A stretch of 64,000 nt of DNA from Cryptosporidium bovis (Eukaryota; Apicomplexa; Conoidasida; Eucoccidiorida; Cryptosporidiidae), in contig VHIT02000034.1 of the NCBI GenBank assembly GCA_009768925.2, positions 248,001-312,000 on the forward strand, written 5' to 3'. The notes below the pieces were generated by a model. The model saw nothing but the letters and a program-made list of their open reading frames with translations. It did no database searches and had not been told where the DNA came from. Every line of letters starts with the position of its first letter. The first letter of the stretch is position 1. Positions 31,313 through 38,754 of this stretch are shown here, piece by piece. Made by a program: the position numbers and the translations under genes.

Positions 31313-33685
31313 CTACTCTGTATCACATTCCCACCAGGGATCTTTTAAAACTTCATTCAGTGTTATTCTTTTACTTGGATTGGGCTCTAACATTTTTCGC
31401 AGTAAACTCTTTAGTGACTTATCCCAAATTCTACATTCTCTAAAAACATCAAAATTTAAATCGGAAAATACCAAATTTTGATATCTATGATCCTGTCTCG
31501 TATCTGAATATTTCCATATTCCACCGTCAGACCAAATCCAGAACATAATTATACCCAACATATACACATCAGCCATTCTTACATTAAAGTAAAACTGGGA
31601 TCTATCACTCAAATCTGTATTTTCGATATTTAAATTAACATTTTCGTTATTACTTGTGTAATTTTTATCATAATTATGATAGTTAAAGAACGTGTGTTCA
31701 GTTCCCATAAGTTCTTCTAGTGGATATTGTATTTTGTTTTCTTCTAGTTTCCAAAATATTTTCCAACATTCAGGTGGCATATATGCACCTTTACCAACCG
31801 TTGGCTCACAACTTTCAAATTCATAATAAGCTTCAGGTGGTGAATTAATAAAATTAAAACTCATATTATTTGAGTTAAAATCCTCAATTAAACTCAGTGT
31901 TGAATTTTTACAATAATGTGTATGCCTTGGATTATTTGTTATTATTGGTGTAGATTTCGCAAAATCACATATGTTTATCCCATTTGGGCCCATCAATATG
32001 TTTTCAGGGGTAAAATCTAAATGACTTAACCCTTTTTTGTGTAGTTTATTCATAATTACTGCCAAGTTGTATTGCAATTCCTTTTTTTCTTTATTTGTAA
32101 GTGCTTTATTTTGCTTTTCACATTTATCTAAGTAATCTAATAAATCTTCACCGTAGTATTCGGAAACTAATATTATGTGTGTTGTATCTTTATTCAATAA
32201 ATAATCACAAGAATTTCTACCCTTACTATGGCTATAATGCGAATCTTTTTCTTTAATTGACTCATCATTATGCTCTAATATTGCGTATAATTTTGGAGTT
32301 ATATTCTCACTATGTGCTTGCAAGAATGCGAGTGCAGCTGCTTCCATCACAAAATCCTCTCCATCCGTTACGTAGTCACCATCCCATATTTCATGCATTT
32401 CCCATTGTTTTGCCCATATATTTCGCGGAATTCTTTTTATAAACAGTGTTGTATTTAGTCTGCCATTTCCTTTCGATTTAACAATTGATTTAAACATTTC
32501 TTGAACTCTACAACTTGTTGGTGAAGCTCCTAATGTAGGTATTTTTTCGTGAATCCATTCTGAAAACGGTACATCATTATATTTGTAAATTTTTGTTGAG
32601 CTCTTTAATTTACTTATCAATTGTTTAGCCTCTCTCCATGAGTAACAAACATTATCATTCCTTGATAACGGTAAAAATAAGGATGTTTCTCCATTTAATA
32701 CTGGCGAATTTAGGTATTTATTTGGACAAGTATTTTTCTTAAATTCATTTTCTAGTAAATAGTAACTACTAGTGAAAAAACCTGTATGATCAACCTCTTC
32801 CTTTTTTCCATTTAGTAATGAATTTGATGACTTTATACACTCAATTCTCGACTCGTTTTCTTGTTCAATATTATTCAATATTATTTTTTCGTTTATTATA
32901 TCCATTATATTGTCCAAATGACTATCATCCGCTGAAAAATCAACTGCATGATTTTTCTTCTTATAATAATATTCTTCTTTAAATTGAAATGAATTAATAC
33001 TTTCAATTGAATTGCATTCCTTGCTATTTGGAGTATCAACTTGTTTTCTTGTATTATTTGTCGAAGGACTTGAAAATTGTATATTTGTAAATGCTGGTGA
33101 TGTTGTTGTTGAACTTCCATCTAACGTAGTTGGGGTTGTCGGAACAGCTGTTAAATTCTTATTGTTATATTCCTTATTGTTGTAATTTAGTATCTGCTCT
33201 GCAAACGATATTCCGATATTATTACCATTGTAACTTAATGGTTGTGAAATGCCGTATGATATTGAAGTAGGTAACACAAATGAAGATGAACCTGAAGTTC
33301 CACTTATCATATTTTTTCTATCGTTAATTCTTCTATTTATCACAAAATTGGACTCTTTTTGTTCTTTCATACATGTTTTTGTTTGATTATCTGATATTTT
33401 TTCAAAATTTTTCTTTAAAAAAATTTCCTTAATATGACTCTTTGAATCCAGCCCTTTATCTCCTGCTCCACTTGAGTATCTATTATTAACATTTATGTTC
33501 TTATTTATTAAATTTATATTAAGTGAGCTCTTCATTAAACCAACAAATTTTGACCATATTCCATTTCCATCACAATAATCTGTACTTCTAAGTTTCTCAC
33601 TATTTTCATTTTTTTTTGGGCTTATATCTATAACTTGTCTATTAAAGAAAGGCTTTTGATTTTCTTCTTTTGATAAACTTCTCAT
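31313..33685 (-). CDS. FIKK: FIKK-family protein kinase
   Basis: The 790-residue protein has a Ser/Asn/Lys-rich, probably disordered N-terminal half of about 390 residues and a C-terminal divergent kinase domain. There is no canonical glycine loop. The ATP-anchoring Lys lies in F415-I-K-R418 within LFIKRIPRNIWAKQWEMH, the signature that names the FIKK family (here FIKR). The catalytic loop is HLDFTPENIL with Asp at 557, where Leu replaces the usual Arg of HRD. The metal-binding motif is CDFAKS with Asp at 574 (DFA instead of DFG). GKGAYMPPECWK is the activation-segment end. ADVYMLGIIMFWI and RKMLEPNPSKRIT are subdomains IX and XI. FIKK kinases are restricted to apicomplexans. They are single-copy in Cryptosporidium and expanded in P. 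falciparum, where most are exported. I see no signal peptide. The catalytic residues are present, so the kinase is probably active. Confidence 0.9.
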   Translation of the reverse strand: MRSLSKEENQKPFFNRQVIDISPKKNENSEKLRSTDYCDGNGIWSKFVGLMKSSLNINLINKNINVNNRYSSGAGDKGLDSKSHIKEIFLKKNFEKISDNQTKTCMKEQKESNFVINRRINDRKNMISGTSGSSSFVLPTSISYGISQPLSYNGNNIGISFAEQILNYNNKEYNNKNLTAVPTTPTTLDGSSTTTSPAFTNIQFSSPSTNNTRKQVDTPNSKECNSIESINSFQFKEEYYYKKKNHAVDFSADDSHLDNIMDIINEKIILNNIEQENESRIECIKSSNSLLNGKKEEVDHTGFFTSSYYLLENEFKKNTCPNKYLNSPVLNGETSLFLPLSRNDNVCYSWREAKQLISKLKSSTKIYKYNDVPFSEWIHEKIPTLGASPTSCRVQEMFKSIVKSKGNGRLNTTLFIKRIPRNIWAKQWEMHEIWDGDYVTDGEDFVMEAAALAFLQAHSENITPKLYAILEHNDESIKEKDSHYSHSKGRNSCDYLLNKDTTHIILVSEYYGEDLLDYLDKCEKQNKALTNKEKKELQYNLAVIMNKLHKKGLSHLDFTPENILMGPNGINICDFAKSTPIITNNPRHTHYCKNSTLSLIEDFNSNNMSFNFINSPPEAYYEFESCEPTVGKGAYMPPECWKIFWKLEENKIQYPLEELMGTEHTFFNYHNYDKNYTSNNENVNLNIENTDLSDRSQFYFNVRMADVYMLGIIMFWIWSDGGIWKYSDTRQDHRYQNLVFSDLNFDVFRECRIWDKSLKSLLRKMLEPNPSKRITLNEVLKDPWWECDTE

Positions 33686-34152
33686 TATTTCTAATCGTAT
33701 TTTCTATTCGTACTAAATACATTATCTTCTATTTGTTTCTTATATTTGCATTATATATTTGAAAGAATAGGACTAAAAATTATTGTTTATTTCTAGATAT
33801 GTTTATATCGTTTCTCTAGTGCTAAAGTTATTTATACTTTTAAATCTTTATGATATTACTTAAAAATAAATATATTTTATTTTACTTATATGATTATTTA
33901 TATTACCTTAGTTTTATTATTTATTTTCTTGATTGCTATTTTATCTGCTCAAGGCTGCACCTCGTAACCCTTTTTTCCAATTCAGTTACTGCTTTTTTAT
34001 TTTTCAATAACTCAAATTATAAGAAACACTGGTCCTCGAATCTGAGACTTTATCATTTTCTAAATAATGCGTATTATATAAGTATTTAATTAACACTACT
34101 CCCGGTTCATTCAAAAAATTAATATTAAATATTTAAATGTCCACATAAATAC

Positions 34153-34185
34153 ATGCATGCAAAATACGAATGGCTTTGCATGCAT
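34153..34185. promoter_or_regulatory. Inverted pair of TGCATGCA ApiAP2-type sites
   Basis: ATGCATGCAAA (34153-34163) is followed after 11 bases by its exact reverse complement TTTGCATGCAT (34175-34185). Each arm contains the 8-bp palindrome TGCATGCA (34154-34161 and 34177-34184). It lies about 470 bp upstream of the FIKK ATG and 690 bp upstream of the small plus-strand gene. Dimeric AP2 binding or a DNA hairpin would both fit. Confidence 0.55.
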
Positions 34186-34615
34186 TTTTGCAGTTTAGCT
34201 TTTTTTACTACTCGGTATGTGGGAATAATATTCCTATTTATTGCATTATTTTATGTATAGTTATATATATTATATAAAAAGTTGTTTTTGGACTATTTTA
34301 TTTTATTAATTATGTCTTGGAATGGCATTCTAGTTGTTTAATCTTTCACTTTTTTTCTTTAGTTTTCGAATAAAAAATAGTAAGCTCTAGTTTAATATAA
34401 AAATTTGATATAATTCCATATTACCTAAACTCACGGCTAATCACGTTTTAAGTGATTTTAAGAAATACAGTTTTTTTTTATTATGAACTATAAACCTAAA
34501 ATTATAACTAATTAAATTAATGAATATTTAACTGTGTTATATTATTAATTTTAATAATTCTCAAATAGTTGAATACATAAATAAGTCAAGCGAATTGACA
34601 AACAAATATAAATGA

Positions 34616-34622
34616 TGCATGC
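34616..34622. promoter_or_regulatory. Additional TGCATGC site
   Basis: TGCATGC lies 255 bp before the small plus-strand gene. It is the third AP2-type site in this spacer, supporting a clustered regulatory region. Confidence 0.35.
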
Positions 34623-34877
34623 TTTAGTCAAGAAATGATTTAAATACCGTTATAATTTTACTCGGATTTTTTTTTCTTGCGAAACGAGTATGGTTTGTGA
34701 GTTTTTTTTGGTTGCAAATGCATACAAATTAAATTCATGTATGATTGTATGCGGTTCAAGAAAATGTGTTAACGAAAAAATTCAGTTTTGACAATTTAAA
34801 CAAGAAAAAGGTTGAATTTTATAATTTAATACACACTATTTTTATTTTCAGAATACTTTAAGGGAGAGACTATTTTG

Positions 34878-35366
34878 ATGATGTTGAAGATATATTTCGG
34901 AGATTCAGAAGAATACAGCTCTTACTTAATATTAGACAATTTAAATGAACAAATATTTAAAATTGAGAACAAAAACACATCTAATATTGAACTCAATAGT
35001 ACAATATCAACAATAAATGGTGATAATGAGAATATATTTAAACAAGGGGATTTTCATTCAAGTTCAAAAAAAAAAATAAAGGAACTATTGGATGATGATA
35101 CTGTTTCATTACTTAGAGGTGAGAATGACAATTTTGTCCACAAAAATAAGAAAACTTCTGAATATGGAACGGAGAAACAGTTGGATAGTAAAAAATTCAA
35201 TAGAAACAAAAAGGAAGATAATAATATTAATACTAAAAATATTAAAAAATCAAATTGCAATAACTACTTCGCAGACAATTATTTGAAATACATATGGGAA
35301 GTAGGTGACGAATTTTCTGATTTACACTGCTTTTATTTAAATCAAATTAAAGGGTTCATACAATAA
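34878..35366 (+). CDS. Small unidentified protein, possibly spliced
   Basis: From the ATG at 34878 the frame gives about 162 residues, starting MMLKIYFGDSEEYSSYLILD and ending with YLKYIWEVGDEFSDLHCFYL. Both ends look like folded, ordinary protein, while the middle (about 50-130) is Lys/Asn/Ser-rich. I do not recognise the family. The frame stays open upstream to 34830, and a good acceptor sequence ends at 34851, so a further 5' exon is possible, but I found no upstream exon with a suitable ATG and phase. Near the 3' end an alternative with GT at 35354 and AATTTTCAG ending at 35441 would replace the last residues, and a strong GTAAGT donor occurs at 35467. The coding call is moderate and the exact structure uncertain. 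Confidence 0.5.
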   Translation: MMLKIYFGDSEEYSSYLILDNLNEQIFKIENKNTSNIELNSTISTINGDNENIFKQGDFHSSSKKKIKELLDDDTVSLLRGENDNFVHKNKKTSEYGTEKQLDSKKFNRNKKEDNNINTKNIKKSNCNNYFADNYLKYIWEVGDEFSDLHCFYLNQIKGFIQ

Positions 35367-35635
35367 TCAGAGAATTCCAGATTATTATTCACACACTTAA
35401 AAAAAAAGATATTTATAATATTGTTTCCAATGAATTTTCAGAAACAAGGAATCCAAAAACAGTTTAGTAAGTAAAAAATCGAATAATTGTATTTTTTAAA
35501 ATATTTTTTCTCATTTTTATTCGCTATAATAATAATATTTTAATTTTAAATATAACAAAATTCACAAATTTGACACTAGTTTATTTTTCATTCGCTTTTT
35601 TATTTAAATGCACATTTTGTTTTGTTTATTTGAGA

Positions 35636-38086
35636 TTATATTCTATTATTGTAGACGAATGGGACGCCTTCATGAGTTCCAAACCAATTGACAATGTTGA
35701 GATAAAGATCAACTATCTCATTTACTCGGCCAATGGTATGACCTGTATTTGGGAAATAAAGCATTCTAACTTGAGAATTTCCTAATTTTTTGAGAGCTTT
35801 ATAAAACTCAATGGACTGTGAACAAGGAACTCTCAAATCTTCACCGCCGACAGCGATAAGAAGGGGAGTAATAACTTTGTCAACTTGAGAAATTGGTGAA
35901 AGAGAATGGATTTTAACAAGAGTTTCAGTATCATCTAATATTGTAATTCTATTTTTTTCGCTATTTGGATATTCTTTAATCTGTTCAGAAAACAAATAGT
36001 CCGGAATGTCAGAAGTGCCTATTAAAGATAAACCATTGGTAATTCCATTAATGGTTGCTCCAGAAGTAAGAAATTCAGGATATTGAGTTACAAGCTTGTA
36101 TATTAAGGAACCACCATATGACCCTCCAATAGCAAAACACTTATTTGGATCAACATTTAACTCTGGAATTGATCTAACTGAATTTGAAAGTGAAATTATT
36201 TGATCAACATCAATTTCAAGTAAATTATTAATTAATTTTCTGATATAATTATCACCAAAACCAAGTGAACCAACATAATTTGGAATAAATACAGTATACC
36301 CTATTTCAACTAAAAATGAAAGTAAAGGAAGATATCTCTGGTTAATAACAGAGTGTGGTCCTCCGTGCAAAAATAACAAAAGAGGACTCTTTTTAGTTTG
36401 AATTTGTGGGTTATTGGTATTTTTCCTGATTATTATATGTTTTTCTTGGTAATTAAAATATTCAATTTTATCCAATATTTTAGCAAGTTTAAGAGTGTCT
36501 GCAAAAAGATTAGTGTTTAAGGAGGAGGATCTTCTAATCAGGGAATCGGGAAAAGCCTCGGAATTAAAACCAAAACAACTCACAGATTTAATGACATGAG
36601 CATAAATAACATTTTTTTTTGTTGGGTTCATTGAATCTATTTGAACAATCATGGTTAGAGAAGGCATTTTCGGAGATGTTATATTTAGAGTTGCATAAAT
36701 AGCAGATGTTTCTTGAACTCTTAAAGCCGAGAACACTTCCATATTACCGAAGTCACTTTCTTTGCCTCCAACGAGTTTAAGTTTACAAACTTGATTTGTG
36801 AATGTGTTTATTGCAACAACAACCTCTCTAGTTCCAACAAATGTAGTTGTAAAGAGCCAATTAGTTCCATTTAGTGGAATCAATTTGTGTTTACTTGAAC
36901 CAAATAACCCAACAAAACCTTTAAATTTAAGTGGATCATTTGCAGGAGCCGGATCATTTTGCATAGGGACACATATTCTTCTGTCTCCATAAGGTACCCA
37001 CAATCCATCTTGTAATAATAAATCTTGAACACACAATTGCATTGAAGACCAATGTGGGATATTTGGAACATTTTTCGGGATAGAATAGTAAATAATTGAG
37101 CATTTGTCGTCCGTATAACTACCGGTTTCTGATAATATATGAATTCCTCTCACGTATTCATCTTCTCTAGATATTACTAGTTCTGTCTGAGTTGTAAGCT
37201 TATCTGAAAATCCATCAACACATTTTAAATTATAAAGTATTACCTTTGAGGGGCGTGATAAACAATAAGCGTATCCTAGTTTAACCGGATCATTCTCCAG
37301 AGCGTTTACTACAAGTCCGAGCTCATTTGGAAGCAATCTAAGCGAAAAAACAGAATGAGTTTCTGAGCAATTTAAATCTAGTTCATATGGATCAGTTTTA
37401 AATGGTGATCTTGGATCGTCTATCTTCCAACAAAATACTCTTGGGTTGGTAAATATATCAAGTGTTTCACCCCAATTTTGAATATAGACGTGTTTATTAC
37501 CGTAATCACATAGATTGTATTCATTTATAGATGTATCCTTATTTTTCTTTACATCTGTCCATGATGGATATTTTTTTATTGGTTCTGCTATATAAAAAAT
37601 GTTGCCACTTACAAGTCCAACATCAAAAGACCCTTCTGGTTCTACATTTAATAAATTACCATGACAAGTTACTTTAGATGCGTCATAATTTGCGTTAATT
37701 CCAAATGGTACAGCTGATGAAATATCTAATCCATAAACTGCAAGTCTAATTTTGATGCCGCAGCTATCCTTGTCTGATTCATCAACTTCCTCATAAAGAT
37801 TGAAGAGATAATTTGATTTAAAATACTCAATAATTGGATTGCCTATTGCTGCTGGAGTTGTTTGGTCCCCTATTGATCCCTGAAACTCTTCATGTACATT
37901 TGGAATTGTACAAGTTAAATTAAATGAAAAACTAACTCTCTTTCCACCAATGTACCTGATTCCCTTGCAATAAGAGATTAACTTATTGCTAACTCTTGTT
38001 AGTACAGAGCTGGAAGTGTACCATCCTCCGAGTAATGATGATATTAATGATAATCTTGTATCTATAACGTCCTCGCTACCACTCAT
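35636..38086 (-). CDS. S9-family serine peptidase, acylaminoacyl-peptidase-like
   Basis: The 816-residue protein has an N-terminal beta-propeller-like region and a C-terminal alpha/beta-hydrolase domain from about residue 570. LLFLHGGPHSV forms the oxyanion-hole region. The catalytic triad is readable: Ser656 in GGSYGG, Asp750 in VGGEDLRVP and His783 in NTGHTI. LSPISQVDKVITPLLIAVGGEDLRVP and FYKALKKLG are typical of the acylpeptide hydrolase (APEH, S9C) branch, which removes N-acylated amino acids from short peptides. Prolyl oligopeptidase or DPP-type relatives are the alternatives. No signal peptide is seen, so it should be cytosolic. Codon use is less A+T-extreme than in the Asn-rich neighbours. 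The 668-bp upstream region contains a conspicuous G+C-rich, hairpin-forming segment. Confidence 0.85.
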   Translation of the reverse strand: MSGSEDVIDTRLSLISSLLGGWYTSSSVLTRVSNKLISYCKGIRYIGGKRVSFSFNLTCTIPNVHEEFQGSIGDQTTPAAIGNPIIEYFKSNYLFNLYEEVDESDKDSCGIKIRLAVYGLDISSAVPFGINANYDASKVTCHGNLLNVEPEGSFDVGLVSGNIFYIAEPIKKYPSWTDVKKNKDTSINEYNLCDYGNKHVYIQNWGETLDIFTNPRVFCWKIDDPRSPFKTDPYELDLNCSETHSVFSLRLLPNELGLVVNALENDPVKLGYAYCLSRPSKVILYNLKCVDGFSDKLTTQTELVISREDEYVRGIHILSETGSYTDDKCSIIYYSIPKNVPNIPHWSSMQLCVQDLLLQDGLWVPYGDRRICVPMQNDPAPANDPLKFKGFVGLFGSSKHKLIPLNGTNWLFTTTFVGTREVVVAINTFTNQVCKLKLVGGKESDFGNMEVFSALRVQETSAIYATLNITSPKMPSLTMIVQIDSMNPTKKNVIYAHVIKSVSCFGFNSEAFPDSLIRRSSSLNTNLFADTLKLAKILDKIEYFNYQEKHIIIRKNTNNPQIQTKKSPLLLFLHGGPHSVINQRYLPLLSFLVEIGYTVFIPNYVGSLGFGDNYIRKLINNLLEIDVDQIISLSNSVRSIPELNVDPNKCFAIGGSYGGSLIYKLVTQYPEFLTSGATINGITNGLSLIGTSDIPDYLFSEQIKEYPNSEKNRITILDDTETLVKIHSLSPISQVDKVITPLLIAVGGEDLRVPCSQSIEFYKALKKLGNSQVRMLYFPNTGHTIGRVNEIVDLYLNIVNWFGTHEGVPFVYNNRI

Positions 38087-38225
38087 TTTCTTTTTTGCAA
38101 AAAGATACTTGGAATATGCCAGAAAAAAACAATTTTTTGTTAGTTTTATTTATGTTATATATTAACAGAGGAGCAGTTTTGTACTAAATAAAAATTTAAT
38201 TCTAAATCATGCATTTATTCAACAT

Positions 38226-38285
38226 TAACTGTCTTGGGTTACTTAATGCAAGCTGGCAAAGGGGGGCGATAGAGACAAGCGTAAT
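38226..38285. promoter_or_regulatory. G+C-rich island with a G-box, upstream of the S9 peptidase gene
   Basis: About 60 bases reach roughly 45% G+C by hand count, including GGGGGGCG at 38261-38268, which fits the Cryptosporidium G.GGGG box. It begins with ACTGTCTTGG (38228-38237), a decamer also found in the hairpin-rich segment after TK (20542-20551). It lies 140-200 bp upstream of the peptidase ATG, a natural promoter position. Confidence 0.4.
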
Positions 38286-38399
38286 TAAAAAAAGAAAAAG
38301 AACATCAACTTAAGTTTACAATTAAAAACGACTCTTTCGTTGACTTCCTAACTCGATAATAAAGTTGGTTATGTAAAACAAAATGTAAAAAGGAATACG

Positions 38400-38640
38400 T
38401 ACTTGTGTAGGTGCAGACTCAAATAAGTTAGCAAGGTTTGCACAAAACTGTCGTGCGGAAGAAGGGTGTGGAGTGAGGTATCAAATACTCACTGAAAGAA
38501 ACGCTATTTAGTCCACAAAATTGGATTTAAGTGGCAACCCCTGGTCATAACTCATACAATGTTGCCATTAATGAAGATCGCAAATAAACATATGTAAAAG
38601 GTGGCAAGTGTGTGGAGATAGAATCAAAGAGACAAAAGGT
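38400..38640. ncRNA. Candidate structured RNA or structured regulatory element, unknown class
   Basis: This stretch of about 240 bp runs at about 40% G+C by hand count between A+T-rich flanks. It folds locally on paper. The segment 38472-38493 is a 9-bp hairpin with one bulged G and a CAA loop (AGTGAG...CTCACT arms). TGGCAAC (38532-38538) pairs with GTTGCCA (38561-38567). TTTGCAC (38437-38443) pairs with GTGCGGA (38453-38459) using two G-U pairs. GTGGCAAG near 38601 repeats the GTGGCAA of 38531. There is no open reading frame of note. I could not assign a known RNA class, and the transcribed strand is undetermined. It could also be part of a distal promoter of the S9 peptidase gene, or the 3' flank of the zinc-finger gene. 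Confidence 0.35.
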
Positions 38641-38754
38641 TATTTTAAATAATGTTAGTAATAAATTAAATGTTATTTGCAATACATATAATTTCAGAAC
38701 TATTAATATTATTTCTGATTCATATAATTAAAATTATATTTTTAAAAATTAAGA

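Larger units (their letters stand above)
33686..34877. other. Long divergent spacer between the FIKK gene and the small plus-strand gene
   Basis: This 1.2-kb spacer carries a perfect inverted repeat of TGCATGCA sites (34153-34185), another TGCATGC at 34616-34622, and several TGCAT/ATGCA words. A plus-strand frame of 79 codons at 33850-34089 is rich in Phe/Tyr/Leu, as random A+T-rich sequence would be, and was not called. A small relatively G+C-rich patch (about 33944-33970) is unexplained. A splice-acceptor-like TTTATTTTCAG ends at 34851, 26 bases before the next ATG. Confidence 0.45.

Noticed and set aside
34021-34050. tRNA T-arm-like words (GGTCCTCGAATC)
   Set aside because: No matching acceptor, D or anticodon stems could be drawn around it on either strand.
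33850-34089. 79-codon plus-strand frame in the FIKK upstream spacer
   Set aside because: Its composition (Phe, Tyr, Leu, Ile, Asn) is what random A+T-rich sequence gives. It has no recognisable motif and no neighbour evidence.
34690-34791. 33-codon frame MVCEFFLVANAYKLNSCM... as a 5' exon of the small gene
   Set aside because: It ends in a stop before the only nearby donor, so it cannot join the small gene in frame.
38581-38610. U5 snRNA-like loop (ACCTTTTACAT on the minus strand)
   Set aside because: The flanking sequences do not pair into the U5 stem, and no Sm site follows.
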